Shown here one piece after another: positions 34,380 to 46,643 of a stretch of DNA of 64,000 nucleotides. The stretch spans positions 23,132,586 to 23,196,585 of the forward strand of contig CM030707.1 of NCBI GenBank assembly GCA_017979445.1, written 5' to 3'. The notes under the pieces were generated by a model. The model was not told the DNA's origin. It searched no databases and worked only from the letters and a program-made list of their open reading frames with translations. The stretch is from Akebia trifoliata (taxonomy: Eukaryota; Streptophyta; Magnoliopsida; Ranunculales; Lardizabalaceae). The position numbers and the translations under genes were made by a program. Position 1 is the first letter of the stretch. Each line of letters opens with the position of its first letter.

Positions 34380-37300
34380 GGACTATTAAGGATCAGACTT
34401 GAAAAGCCCCAAGTACGGGAACATTGCCAACGACCTAGTTTTTTTTTTATATATAATTTTTAGTTAGATTCTTTCTATTGTTTGTTTATTTATTATTCTT
34501 GTTGGTCCAATCATTAATCATTTAGTTCGATTTTGAGTGCGTGGATCTGGCAATTTTTTTTTGTTGTTCAATCGAAGGTTACTTAGGATGCCTCTAAATG
34601 GTGCAAGATTTCAAGAAATCGATTTTAATGAGAATGGAATAATGATTATTGGGTCATAGTTTTTTGACAGTATTTTAAAATTTGTTAGGTATGTTAATAT
34701 GTCTTTAGGCAGTATTTTTTTTTGATATAAAAATAAAACAACAAATTTTTTTTTTTATACTTTGATATGCCTAATAGCAGCAAGCAAATAGAAATAAAAA
34801 GGAACATTTTCAAAGTCCTGTTAGCAAACAACATCTACCCACTGTTTGAATGACGATTTTAAGGGTGGTGTGCCCATAGCAGAAACCTTTTTTAATTGTC
34901 GAACCCTTAAGGTGGTGTGTTGTTAGAAATTTTATTTTTTGTCTTTTATTATCTTCTTCTCCAATGGAAACACCAAGAAAGAGAGACGTCTCTCTCTCTC
35001 TTTAATCTCTTTTTCTCTCCCTCTTGATCTCGAGGAGCGAGTTATCTCTGAATCCTTTTTCGTCTCTATGGAAGGATGACTTTCGAAGCCTCCGTGATGG
35101 CTCCTTTGGAACACTCACAAAAGACTCCTTCTTGCTTTTAATTCTAAACTGAAAAAACTGAATATCATGAGATCAAAGAAATTCATAATTCTTTTCAAGA
35201 TATGGTTCAGGGCATGAGTATATGATGGTTAGAAGATTTAGAGTTTCAAGGAATGAAAAAATTACAAATTTAAGAAAATTAGATTTGTAATTCCTTCTTT
35301 CGATCATGAAGAAATTAGATGGAGGAACAGAAACATCTTCGCCTCCTCCTCATTATCATTAATGGCAAAATCCAATTCGAATTCAAATTAGGGATCTCTA
35401 AGTTCTGATTTAATAAAGTTAATCCTCTTCCAGCTTCCAATCCTCTCAATCATCAAACCCACAACTATCTGCAAGCTATGGCACTCCATCATCATTCATC
35501 CCTCTTTCTCTTCTCTTATTTCTGCCATTAAAAAAAAAATTTGTTTTTTCTTTGATGGCCAGAATGACATCTCCAACAAACCCTCAATTTAGCTTCTCTC
35601 ATGTTCTTAAACGATATTGGCAACAAACCTCTCAGTTAAACTTCTCTAGATCTAATGCTCTCATAGGTACTTTCAAAGATAAATCTGGTTTATTTAGATT
35701 CATTTTTGTTGGTAGGGTAAGATTTATTGGTGGATTGGTTGATATCTAGGATCGATCTATGATCCTCGAATTAATTCATGGGTTCTTTGCCTACCTCTTC
35801 TTGTAAATTTCAGATTGAGAAATTCATCTTAGTAGTTATTATCAGCATCATTTAGAGGCAAATTCTGCATTTTCAGGATTTTTTGTATATTTCATTTTTT
35901 CATTCGATTTCAATTTTCGAGTTTGGAGTGAGGTTCAGACCATGAGACCCCCAGGGATTCTCTTCTCATTTGATTGTAAGGATTAGCTTGTTCTTGTTGG
36001 CCTATGTAATAGCCCACGTGGACCTTCGTTTAATCTATGGAACATTGATGATAGAACAATGGAGTTTAGTACGATTGGAATTATGCTTCAAGATCTTCTT
36101 TATAGCTTGTTTGCTAGTGACAAGGACTATAAATTTGCTTGAAGTGTGTAGGATGAGGAAATTTGATCTATATTTTCAATGAGGAGAATCACATGATATA
36201 CCCAACTTGCATTTGTGAAATTGACGAAGTGAAATGTAGTTGGAGAAAGGTTCCTGATTTGCTTGGAGATGTGAATCGGTTTCATAAGATCATTAGCTTT
36301 TGCTCCATAGTTTCTCTAGGTAATGAACCTTAGGTTGGTTTGTTTTATGATTTTATGGTACATTATTTTGTTTAAAAAAAATCAATTTGTTTAGTAATAG
36401 TAGGTTTCTTTAGCTTCTTTTCTTTTATAATTTTTTTCTTTCTTTTCTTTCAAAAAAAAAAATCAAAAAAAAAAAAAAAGAATGTTCATCGCTCCCTGTC
36501 TCCCACAATTATCATTCCATATTTAGTTCAATATTCATTTAAATCTCATATTTAGTGACCCTTGATTGAACCATAAAAAAAATCCTTTTATTTAGATTTA
36601 AAAATATATATATATAAATCGCTTGTTTCAATGTTGGATTTGATTATTATTCCTTGTGTTGTACCCATTGATTGCTCATCTAAAATGCTATGATCTCTAC
36701 AGATACATTTTGGATATGCTTGTTTTGATTTTGATCTCAATGCTATGAATTGTGTACTTTAATTAATATTAATGTGAGATCCATATTGTGATTGATTTGA
36801 TCTGGCCCATGGGCCCATTTGTTTGAAAAAGGCCCCGGGCACACCCTACCCTGCATTGCACACACCACAAACATGTTTACTGTTTTGCACGCTTGCATGT
36901 CCCAATATAGCAAACGTGGCACTAATGCATGGTCCGGTCTCTTCGGAGATGCGACGTCATTCATTAAAACCACAACTCCAGTCACGTACCTTAAGGTATA
37001 TTAAACTGGGGCATCAGTACTGTCTGATCAGGTGACTCTGAAAGTTATATCGATGCACCCAGGCTGGAGTGACCTAAGCCTTTGACCTATTGTAAGCTGC
37101 ACAGTCACATGTCCCGTTTACCAACGTAGTACTAGAACATGTTCGGTTCCCTCGTGGGATGCTAAACCATTTATGAAAGCTACAACTCTAGACTCGTACC
37201 CATAGGTATATCAAAGATAATATAAATACATCAATTGCACTTCTTGATCAAAACCAGTGTCTAAGCGAGATCTTGCTCCGATGTATTACGGTACTAGGAA

Positions 37301-38150
37301 GATAAACTACGTCTATTCTAGAAAATAGGTGATTAAAGAGTGGCTTTACTCAAGCATCACACGCCACCTCTGATCTGGGGATTAAACTGGCTGTTTTTGG
37401 CTTTAGAGAAGTGAGTTGAAGTTTTAAATTATCATCTATACGGTATATCAAATCAAGTCATCACATACCGTCTGATTGAGTACGCTCGAGAGGTATATAG
37501 GTGTACTTGGGCAAGGGTGGTCAGATAAGAATGCATTGCACGTAGAAAGCTTAGAGTCTAGAAACCTCCCCTATAGGTCACGACTCGAACTTATCGTGGG
37601 TGTTCCTGAGTTGTTTATTAAATAGGACCTTATAAATGATGAATATATGAAAATGATGAGATCAAAATGTATGATTGTCCTCAAGAATCTAGATTTTTTA
37701 TTTAACCTGACTTGAAATTAAAATGGGCGCACCGACCCAATAAAGAATCTATTTTTAACAATGATTTATAATGACCTAGTCCTTATCGATCCAACGATCA
37801 TGATGGGTCAAGCCATTTACATCAAAATGGAAATCAAAGTCTTTCGAGTTCCAACCCATCTTAAAAGAAGAAAATGTTTTCCAAAAAAAAAAGTATTTTC
37901 CAGGAAAAAAATGTTCTTTTAAATATAATAATAATAATAATATTTTTCAGTAAGAATCTTTTCCAAAAGAAAATGTTTTCCAAAGAAAAGAATTTCCCAA
38001 AAAAATAAAATAAAGGATATGATTCGTTTGAATAATGACTTAAAAAGATATTTTACATGGACTTTGGAAGTGTACTAAGATACCCTTTTGTGTCAAACCA
38101 GGAATAACCCGATCGACCAGTTAATCAAAATAACCGTCATAGGGATGCAC
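34380..38150 (+). mobile_element. Leader region of element B
   Basis: Untranslated DNA between element D and the ORF1-like pseudogene. It contains pyrimidine-rich and A-rich runs, a roughly 210-bp tandem duplication (36,880-37,215) and a segment homologous to the leader of element A (37,225-37,400). A small frame at 35,552-35,749 is unrecognised. Further small insertions in 34,400-36,700 cannot be excluded. Confidence 0.45.
36880..37215. repeat. Diverged tandem duplication, offset about 210 bp
   Basis: CATTCATTAAAACCACAACT near 36,959 and CATTTATGAAAGCTACAACT near 37,168 are each preceded by a GGTYCGGTYTCYTCG-like block and followed by CGTACC..AGGTATAT. It lies in the leader of B. Confidence 0.7.
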
Positions 38151-39050
38151 CCTGTAGACAAGATCTACTTTGGAAAATTCATGCTGAGATGTACTCTTTA
38201 CTTCTACGAGTTTGAAATAGACTAGAACCTATTATGTGCTATGGTTAAGCGTTGGAACCCTTACCTTCACATATTCCATATTGGACGTATGTACTTGTGC
38301 CCCACTCATGAGGATTATTGTGGCATTATGGGAATATCCCCTTCAGGATCTCTAGTCAGACCCTCATTGAAGACAGGATATTCTGGTGACCTCGCCACAG
38401 GGCTGAACATTTCAAAAGAATAAGTCAATTCCCTAGTCCATAAGGGGAGATTGGACTTAGTGCCTTTACTGGGCTCATTTCGTTCTCGCAGTCATCCCGT
38501 CAATGTAAAACCAGAAGCCTGACGAGCCATTAGAAACTATCGATTGTGCTTAGGAATCTTAGCCCAATACATACTGACCTCCAAAAGTGATGGTCAAACT
38601 GTCCCTGAGTTTTTCATAGATATAGCCTCCCAACTCTCAAGGAAAGTCAACCCTGTATCTCTTATCCTAGCTGAAACTTTCTTAGGTTTAAATGCCATAA
38701 AGAATTGTGAGAGGAAAAGCTTCAAAGGAAGCCCTCACCTACTCTATATGTGACTTTGTGACTGTCTCAAAATTGTAGATGTCTCTTTAAACCTCGAGTA
38801 TGGGCCAGAATACTTTTTCAAAAGAAACATGTTAGTGTGTCACAATTCAGTCAAGGCTTGGAGCAAATGGTTGGATTCTCACCTTGCCCGTCATATCAGT
38901 TTAAGATGCCCTTCGTGGATGACTGATCCCCTATTTTTGGAACCAAAGGATCCTATTATGTCAATTTGATCGGACAAGAAGAAACCTCTTTCTACAAACC
39001 TGCATTGATCTTAGAGCAGTACGACGTACCTATAGAGTTATCCTTACCTT
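38150..39050 (+). pseudogene. ORF1 of element B (DUF7745-like), decayed
   Basis: Segments in one frame read VKRWNPYLHIFHIG..LCPTHEDY, then FIDIASQLSRKVNP, LILAETFLGLNA, KSFKGSPHLLYM and, past an in-frame TGA at 38,751, EYFFKRNMLVCHNSVKAWSK. The pattern (WNP..CF.., PT.EEY, NPV..ILAETF..L, GC.qLLY.W) is that of the plant DUF7745 family, often found as the extra ORF upstream of gag in Tat/Ogre retrotransposons. At 38,751 a conserved Trp position is TGA. Several further stops and at least one frame change show it is dead. Its role in the element is unknown. Confidence 0.55.
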
Positions 39051-39456
39051 AACACAAAGCTTTTTTCCCTCTCGAGCCATTAACTGAAAAGTTAGTGCAT
39101 CTCATTGAGAAGGCTTGGAACAAGTGCACCTTAGGGTATCCAAACGAACCAACATAATTCAAAGAGCTAGTTGCTAGAATAGGAGGATCAAGCTTGATAG
39201 TTCCAGCAATCTTGATGACCATCAAGACAAGGCCAAATGTCCATGTAAAAAATAGTTTAAGTTAAAAAGATGTTATTCAATGAATATTTCTTTGTCAACA
39301 ATTTTCAATACTTTTAGTAAAACTATTTTTCTTTTGGATAAACATTTATTTAGAATGAACATTGCATGAATGGATTATTTAATGGATTGGTGCACAACTT
39401 CAAAGATTCATTAAAATGTTATCAAGGGGGTAACACTAAATTGATTAAATCTATCT

Positions 39457-40459
39457 TTGATGGGGTCATATAGGATTATCATTGCGCCCAAACTCAAGCG
39501 TCCACCTCCTAGTTGGAGTCGTAAATCCAGTCGGTTAGAAAGAACGTTAGTGCCAAGTCAACAATCAGAAGTGGCTTTAGAGTCCGAGCTTACAGAGATC
39601 CATAAGATTTTAGCAACTTTTGCAAATGATATCAATAGTATAAAAGGTAAAGTGGAAGTTTTAGAACAGATTTTAGAATCAACGAGCAATCCCCTTGATG
39701 ACCCAAAAGGAAAAATGGTAGAAGAAAATGCAACGAGGAGTGCACATGATGTCTTTGAACTTGACAGAGATGAAGAACCTGTTGATGGAAATCTGATACT
39801 AGCAAACATGATGTCTCAGTTGGAGTCAACTTTGAAAAGTATAAAGGGTATCGATGAAATTACAGTAGACATTGAGGCTTTGAACCGTATCCCTAGAATC
39901 CATTTGCCAAAGAAGTTTGTGATGCCTGAAATGGAGAAGTTCAGTGGGGTAGGTTGTGCAAAAACGTATCTTAAAGTGTATGTCACTAACATGCGCACTA
40001 TGGGGCTTAGCGATGAACATATGACATTGTTATTTCAACGGACTCTATCAGGATCAGCTCTACAATGGCTGATGTCTTAAGATCCAACTGCAGTAGGTAT
40101 ATGGGAGAAAATGTCAAAGACTTTCTGGCATCAGTATAGGTATAGTACCAAGATTGAAACTTTAAGAAGGGATTTGGAGTTAACTAAACAGAAGAATGGG
40201 GAAACTTTTACCGATTTCATTGACCGTTGGAGAGCCAAGGCTACCCAAATGTGGGATCGACTCTCAGAAAAAGGAACAAGTGGCAATTATCTTGAAAAAC
40301 CTTATATAAGGATATGCTCAGCACCTAATCACCCAATATCTCCCTATTTTTGAGTCCTTATTACAAGTCGAAAGCCAACTTGATGACGCCTTTGCCTTTG
40401 TAGTTCTTTCTAACCCCTCGGAAATAAGTCTAAGAAACCATATATTCCCAAACCTAATA
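39457..40459 (+). pseudogene. Element B gag, 5' part
   Basis: A Ty3-gypsy capsid-type Gag of the Tat/Ogre lineage. A 207-codon frame has a coiled-coil-like acidic N part, then LPKKFVMPEMEKFSGVG, TYLKVYVTNMRTMGL and LFQRTLSGSALQWLMS. After a TAA at 40,078 the same frame continues with IWEKMSKTFWHQYRY and TFTDFIDRWRAKATQMWDRL, followed by a frameshift near 40,310. The frame at 40,380-40,459 (QVESQLDDAFAFVV, SKKPYIPKPN) continues at 51,698 once element A is removed. Confidence 0.75.
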
Positions 40460-41654
40460 TGATGAGTGTCTCCAAACACTCAATTATACGCACATTTTCC
40501 GGATATTTATCTTGATTTTTGTACCTATTTCTCTATATTAAGATAATAATCATGATAAGCCTCAAACCACCACGTTGCATGTTAATTAGACTTAATTATA
40601 TATAAATAAATTCATTTACTAGATAAATCTAATGACGTGTGTTTCTTGTGCAGAAAATCAACAATTTGGAATCAAAATCTCAAGGCAAAAGCATTTGGGC
40701 CCACTTTGGAATGCCCTAATCCTTAACTCATATTCTCCTCTTTTGTCTTTTTATGCAAAGAAAAGTGGAGGCTACTTTTAGACTCTTCTACACACATTTT
40801 TCTCTATAAATAGAGCCTTCATTTCTAGAGAAAGGATCCCATCTTGGTTCTCTTATCCAAGACTCCTTTAATCTAAGGCTCTTTGCATATTCTCTTATTT
40901 TTTGTATTTTCATTTTCTAGTTATTTTCTTTTGGTTAACTAGTCTTGTAAGAAGTAGAAGAAGAAGAAGTTGTAATTTTCTCCATGAAATGAAGAAAAGT
41001 TCTTTCATCTCTTGTCTTTCCTCTCTTGCAATGACATTAGGCTAAGTTCACCTCCATTGGAGAGTGGAAAAGCCTAGAGCAAGTTTTTGTGTTATTTCTA
41101 ATTTTATGCCTTTCTTTTATTTAAAATGCTTATGAATTCTCTTTAAGTTTCTTGCACATTTTATTCTTAATATAGATACTTTATGCTTAGATTAGATCAA
41201 GATAAAGTATGCTTAAATTAGATAATTTGTAGTAAGAAGTTCTCAAGAAATTCTACTTTGTTTTTGTTCCTTTATTTCATTTTAATTGCAAAACTTTCCG
41301 ATCTAAGGAGCTAACATCAAGCCCTTATGATTGAGTTATAAAAAGGCTAGAGACTAGAAATTGCTCATTAACATGTTTTAGGTAGATCCACCTCCAATGG
41401 TGTTTTAATTCATAAGTTTACTTGCTTTTAATTTCATTTACTTTAGTTTATTTTCTAGCAATTTTACATCTTCTTATAAGTTCAAAAATACAAAGAAAAA
41501 CAGTTTTAATTCCTTTTAGTTAATTTGAATTTTATCTTCTTAGCTTAGCTCTATTCCTCCTTTATCTTGGGTTCGATCCCCTACTTGCCCCACAAGTAAG
41601 GTAAAACTAAGATTATTATTAACTCCGGTGAGAAGAACAACGATAGTCTCATCA
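40460..41654 (+). repeat. Element A 5' LTR
   Basis: 1195 bp, TGATGAGTGTCTCC to GTCTCATCA. A TATA box in TCTCTATAAATAGAGCC (near 40,803-40,816) marks the likely promoter. Removing the element leaves the B gag frame open. Confidence 0.93.
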
Positions 41655-41660
41655 GAATTT

Positions 41661-41678
41661 TGGCGCCGCTGCCGGGGA
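41661..41678 (+). promoter_or_regulatory. Element A primer-binding site (tRNA-Asp type)
   Basis: TGGCGCCGCTGCCGGGGA, six bases after the LTR, is one base from the sequence complementary to the 3' end of plant tRNA-Asp. This site is usual for Athila elements. Confidence 0.85.
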
Positions 41679-42852
41679 AAGGTAAAGGTAGTAGTAGTAA
41701 GTTTTGATTTAAAATTTATTTATTTTTCATTTTTATTTTATTTTCTTTTTTTTTCTTTTGGTTTCTTTCTATAAGTTCAAGTGTTCTTGAGATTTTAAGA
41801 GAGAAGAAAGAAGAAAAAAAAAACATTAAAAAAAAAAGTCATTTTCGTTTTCTTTTTAACCCTTGACAGCAGAACTTAAACTAACTGTAACTTTCTACTC
41901 CGATCTCCGATTATCTATTAGTGTATATCGATTTGGGGTAGAACGAAATTTTCTATAAAATGTGACAAAGTCAGCAAGATAGCGGTTAGTCAGATTCTGT
42001 TTTTGAGTCCATTTACTATCATTTCTGCTAACATTTCTGTTTTGCTTCTTGTAGGTGAACATTTTTTTTTCTTTTTTCTTTTTTCTTTCAATTTTCTTTA
42101 ATCTTTAGTTAGGTTTATTTTTCTGTTTTAGAAACTCTTGTATAGGATTTCTTGTAATTTTTATTAATTATCCAAGAAGGCTTGGATTGTAATAGACTAA
42201 GGAAGGACGACGGGTGGACAATACCGTCACGGCTCCTTAGGTTCGCACACCAAAATTGGAGTTGGTGGCCTAAGTCGACTCAAACCGTCTTCACCCCATC
42301 TAGCACGGGAGGTAATCCCGAAACACCCACGCCTCTCTTTGCTAGTGGGTTACTCCTTGCCTTTGTATGTTATTTTTCCAATTTGCACACACTTGGAATA
42401 GTTAATTAGGTAGTAAAGAGCACCCCTCTCCTAGGGATGGCATGATAAGATAAGGATTGGAAGTCATTACCAATTCCTTGCTCTAATTAGGATAATCAAT
42501 TCACTAGTCATCCAATCAAATTAATTAAAATCAATTAGACTTGACTATAGGGCCCACGAGCTCAATAGGAGAAATTCCGCTTCAAGTTGTGCCAATTGCG
42601 CTTCTTGGTCATTTTTGTATCTAGTAAGATCTTGCCCTTTGAGGGGATAGACTCAGTCTATTCAAGAAAGGAAGGTATTTAAGCGTGCTCTTGCTTATGC
42701 ATTATGCGCCTCCTCCGATCTGGAGATCCGAATGATTCAAACTTGACTTCATAGAACCGAGTTGGAAGGCTAGTTGCGTTATTTCTACCCAGTTAGGAGC
42801 TGTCTAGCTTTAGGCAACCTATCTAGGTCCAGTCTTTTCTTTTCGTGATTGT
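41679..42852 (+). other. Element A leader
   Basis: Untranslated leader of about 1.2 kb. A T/A-rich first half is followed by a more GC-rich part (42,190-42,340). Its last part (42,585-42,765) resembles the leader of element B. Confidence 0.6.
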
Positions 42853-44151
42853 TTGATCGACTGTGTGATTTGTATGCTTGGTAGACGTTCACAAAATAAC
42901 GTGTTAGAACCATTTGATCCTGAGATCGAACGTACCATCAGTAGGATACGCAAGACACCATCAGTAGTTATGATGGGTGATCGAGAGCGAACTCTCAATG
43001 AGCTCTTCGCTCCAGCTTCCGCATCTCCTCCCACATGCATTGTTTTACCGTTGAACAATGCACCTCAGTTTGAAATTAGGGCTGCCACCATCAATATGCT
43101 CCCTAAGTTCCACGGTTTAGAGCGTGAACAACCTTACACCCATCTTAATCGATTCTTGACTATATGTCAAACTTTTAGAAATCAGAATCTAGATGAGGAG
43201 AGTATCAAGCTTATTCTGTTCCCGTTATCCTTGGAAGACCATGCAGCTGCGTGGTTGAACTCCCTAACACCCAATTCCATATCTACTTGGGATGTTCTAT
43301 CAAAAAAATTTATAGCCAAATTCTACCCCGTGGCCAAAACTGAGAAAATGAAGGACTCTATTAGAAATTTTAGAGCCCGTCCTGATGATGAATTTTCCCA
43401 AACTTGGGAAAAATTCAATGATTTATTGGTCAAATGCCCACACCATGGCATTGACAAAGCACAGTTGGTGCAAAGTTTTTATAGAGGATTAACAATGAAT
43501 CAACGTACCTTAGTCGAGTCAATGCATAAGGGTCAGTTCATGAACCAGACTCCCAACCAAGCGTACGATTTCCTCGTAGAGTTAGCTGAGAGTGCTCAAA
43601 ACTGGAGTACTAACCAAGAAGAATTTGATAGAGACGATCCGGTTAGGAAGACAGGCATGTATGAGATGAAGGCAGACCCTGATCTCAAAAATGTCATGTG
43701 TAGTCTAGTGAGTGGGATGAATAATCTCACGAAGAAGTTAGATGCCTTTACCATCTCAGCATCCAAACCTCACCTAGACCCTCGTACAATTTCGCAAGTG
43801 ACTGTCGAACAGAGTTCTTTGTGTGTCATATGCGACGACAATGACCATTTGGTCGAGTGTTGTCCCACCTTGCCTCAAATCAAAGCTGAACAAGCAAATG
43901 CGATTAATGGCTATAGTGCTTTTAAGAAGCAAACTCCAAACTCCTTTAGCCAAACGTATCACCCAGATAATAGGTTTCATTCTAATTTCTCATACAGACA
44001 GAACGAACCTATTCAATCTAGTAGTCCGTCAGGTTACAATAGGAGTTTTTCTAGGCAATCTGGTTCTTCCACAAACCAAGCCATTGTTCCTCAAGTCCCT
44101 TATCAACCCCAACAATCTACGATTGCAGAGCCATCATACCATATCCCATGA
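42853..44151 (+). CDS. Element A Gag
   Basis: Intact 432-codon Gag, the capsid protein that packages the element's RNA. The likely start is the Met at codon 9 (MLGRRSQN) or codon 1. A retrotransposon Gag domain lies in about residues 85-215: INMLPKFHGLEREQPYTHL, IKLILFPLSLEDHAAAWLNS, KFIAKFYPVAKTEKMKDSI and FNDLLVKCPHHG. A zinc knuckle (CVICDDNDHLVECC, CX2CX4HX4C) is near residue 325. A Gln/Ser-rich tail follows. The stop overlaps the next ATG as ATGA at 44,148-44,151, so Gag and Pol are separate frames here. Confidence 0.9.
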   Translation: MIDCVICMLGRRSQNNVLEPFDPEIERTISRIRKTPSVVMMGDRERTLNELFAPASASPPTCIVLPLNNAPQFEIRAATINMLPKFHGLEREQPYTHLNRFLTICQTFRNQNLDEESIKLILFPLSLEDHAAAWLNSLTPNSISTWDVLSKKFIAKFYPVAKTEKMKDSIRNFRARPDDEFSQTWEKFNDLLVKCPHHGIDKAQLVQSFYRGLTMNQRTLVESMHKGQFMNQTPNQAYDFLVELAESAQNWSTNQEEFDRDDPVRKTGMYEMKADPDLKNVMCSLVSGMNNLTKKLDAFTISASKPHLDPRTISQVTVEQSSLCVICDDNDHLVECCPTLPQIKAEQANAINGYSAFKKQTPNSFSQTYHPDNRFHSNFSYRQNEPIQSSSPSGYNRSFSRQSGSSTNQAIVPQVPYQPQQSTIAEPSYHIP

Positions 44152-46643
44152 CCAATTACCAACAGCCTGCCCAACAACAGTCGTCTTTAGAATCTATGAT
44201 TGCCGAGTTGATGAGGCAGCAACAGCAGTTCATCCAAACTCAACAGCAAACCCATCAAAATCAAACTCAGATTAACCAGGTCACTGCGCAATCCATAGCT
44301 AAGATGGAAGTTCAGTTGGGGCAGTTAGCTCTTTCCTTGAGTGGGAGAGAGAAAGGTCAATTTCCTAGTCAAACTATCCCTAACCCTAGAGGTCAACCTT
44401 TGATTCCAAACGGATCAAAAGGTCAATACGAAGTAGGAAGCCATTCTGGAGCTCCACAAGACTCAGTCCAGGCTATCCACACCTTGCGTTCGGGAAAGAA
44501 GGTGGACAACAAGGTCCAACCTATTGACACGGGAGAAAAGGTCTTAGAAAAGGACAAAGTTCACAAAAAAGTCATAGAGTCTCCAACAGAGAAGAAGAAA
44601 GATTTGGAAAATCCTCCTATCATTTTGCCAATTCCAAAAGCTCCATTTCCCCATCGCCTTAGAGATTCTAAAAAAGGTAAGCAGTTTGAGGGTGTCTTAG
44701 AAGTCTTCCAAAATGTGCATATCAATATCCCATTCCTAGATGCCATTAAGCAGATACCTTCTTATGCGAAATTCTTAAAGGATTTGACCACAGCTAAAAG
44801 GAAAACACCATTTCCTCGGGAAGCTATTATGGCAGCCCAAGCTTCGTCACTCATCCAACAAACGATTGCACCAAAATTTAAGGATCCTGGATGTCCGACA
44901 ATTTCTATTCATATTGGAAATCAAGTGGTCGAAAAATGTCTCTTAGACTTAGGGGCCAGTGTGAACCTTTTACCATATTCGGTTTATAAACAATTAGGTT
45001 TGGGGGTTTTGAAACCCACAGATATCACGTTGAGTCTAGCCGATAGGTCCATAAAAATTCCAAAGGGTATAGTTGAGGACGTGATAGTTAAAGTCAAAGA
45101 TTTCTATTTTCCTGTTGACTTTGTTGTCTTAGACACAGAGCCAGTCATCAATTCGAACAGTCATATTCCTATCATCTTAGGACGTCCATTCTTAGCCACG
45201 TCTGACGCAGTCATTCGTTGTAGAAACGGAATTATGACTTTAGCATTTGGGGATATGAAAGTGAAACTGAACGTCTTCCACAATTTCCAAGGAATTGATG
45301 TAGATGATGGTATGGAGGAAGTGAACATGATAGATACGCTAGTCAATCAAACGTATCAAGAATTAGGGTACTCTGATCCCCTAACGAAATGTTTGGCTCA
45401 TTTTGGCCTTGACTTGGACGTAGAAGAGTCTATAAGCGAAGTCAATGCTTTGCTTGAATCCGTTCCACTCTTAGATTCTGTGCGGTGGCACGCAAAAGCT
45501 GAAAGTCTTCCTGTGCGCACATCCAATCTTGTTCCTTCTCATGTCGAGCCTCCAAAATTAGAACTCAAGTCTCTTCCAGAGACCTTGAGATATGCATTTC
45601 TTGGCAAGAATCAAACCTTGCCTGTGATCATTTTCTCTCACCTCAATGTAGTCCAAGAGGGAAAGTTGGTAGGAGTATTAAGGGAACATCAAGAAGCTAT
45701 TGGTTGGAGCATAGCTGACATCAAGGGAATTAGTCCATCTGTGGTGATGCACCACATTCGTATAGAGGATTTTGCTAAACCTTCCTTAGAACCTCAGAGA
45801 CGACTAAATCCTGTCATGAAAGACGTGGTTCGGATGGAAGTGATGAAATTACTAGATGCGGGTATTATCTATCCTATCTCTGATAGTCGTTGGGTGAGTC
45901 CTATACAAGTAGTTCCTAAGAAATCTGGTATCACTGTGGTAGTGAACCAAGACGACGAATTAATCCCCACTCGAGTCCAAAATGGATGGAGAGTGTGTAT
46001 CGATTATAGGAAACTCAACTCGATGACTCCTAAGGATCATTTTCCCTTACCTTTCATTGATCAAATGTTAGAGCGTCTAGCAGGACATTCTTATTATTGC
46101 TTCTTAGATGGTTATTCCGGGTACAACCAGATACCTGTTGCTCCAATCGATCAAGAGAAAACAACGTTCACCTGTCCCTTTGGAACTTTCGCGTATCGTC
46201 GCATGCCTTTTGGATTATGCAATGCACCCGCTACTTTTCAACGGTGCATGATGAGTATATTTTCTGACATGCTAGAAAGATATCTCGAAGTGTTCATGGA
46301 CGATTTTTCAATTTTCGGACCAAGTTTTGAGGAATGTCTCCATCACTTGACTTTGGTCCTTCAACGTTGCAAAGAGGTCAATCTAGTCCTCAATTGGGAA
46401 AAATGCCATTTCATGGTAACATCGGGGATTGTGCTAGGGCACATTGTTTCTGCTAAAGGGATTGAGGTAGATAAGGCAAAGGTAGGTCTAATTGAAAAAT
46501 TACCACCTCCTAGAACGGTCAAAGAAATTAGGTCATTCCTAGGCCATGCGGGTTTTTATCGTAGATTCATTAAAGATTTCGGGAAAATCTCGAAGCCTTT
46601 ATGTGAGCTATTGGGAAAGGATGTTCCTTTCGACTTTTCATGA
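44148..46643 (+). CDS. Element A Pol, part 1: protease and reverse transcriptase
   Basis: An 831-codon frame opening on the gag stop (ATGA). A Gln-rich N part is followed by the aspartic protease around residue 265 ([13 protein letters not shown], the DLGAS form usual in Athila). Reverse transcriptase runs from about residue 620: [52 protein letters not shown], and the catalytic FMDDFSIFG near residue 715 with both Asp. It ends prematurely at 46,641-46,643 after GKDVPFDF, where one extra T shifts the frame. RNase H continues in the +1 frame. No other lesion seen. Confidence 0.9.
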   Translation: MTNYQQPAQQQSSLESMIAELMRQQQQFIQTQQQTHQNQTQINQVTAQSIAKMEVQLGQLALSLSGREKGQFPSQTIPNPRGQPLIPNGSKGQYEVGSHSGAPQDSVQAIHTLRSGKKVDNKVQPIDTGEKVLEKDKVHKKVIESPTEKKKDLENPPIILPIPKAPFPHRLRDSKKGKQFEGVLEVFQNVHINIPFLDAIKQIPSYAKFLKDLTTAKRKTPFPREAIMAAQASSLIQQTIAPKFKDPGCPTISIHIGNQVVEKCLLDLGASVNLLPYSVYKQLGLGVLKPTDITLSLADRSIKIPKGIVEDVIVKVKDFYFPVDFVVLDTEPVINSNSHIPIILGRPFLATSDAVIRCRNGIMTLAFGDMKVKLNVFHNFQGIDVDDGMEEVNMIDTLVNQTYQELGYSDPLTKCLAHFGLDLDVEESISEVNALLESVPLLDSVRWHAKAESLPVRTSNLVPSHVEPPKLELKSLPETLRYAFLGKNQTLPVIIFSHLNVVQEGKLVGVLREHQEAIGWSIADIKGISPSVVMHHIRIEDFAKPSLEPQRRLNPVMKDVVRMEVMKLLDAGIIYPISDSRWVSPIQVVPKKSGITVVVNQDDELIPTRVQNGWRVCIDYRKLNSMTPKDHFPLPFIDQMLERLAGHSYYCFLDGYSGYNQIPVAPIDQEKTTFTCPFGTFAYRRMPFGLCNAPATFQRCMMSIFSDMLERYLEVFMDDFSIFGPSFEECLHHLTLVLQRCKEVNLVLNWEKCHFMVTSGIVLGHIVSAKGIEVDKAKVGLIEKLPPPRTVKEIRSFLGHAGFYRRFIKDFGKISKPLCELLGKDVPFDFS

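Noticed and set aside
35552..35749. A 65-codon frame in the leader of element B
   Set aside because: Not recognised and not supported by neighbours.
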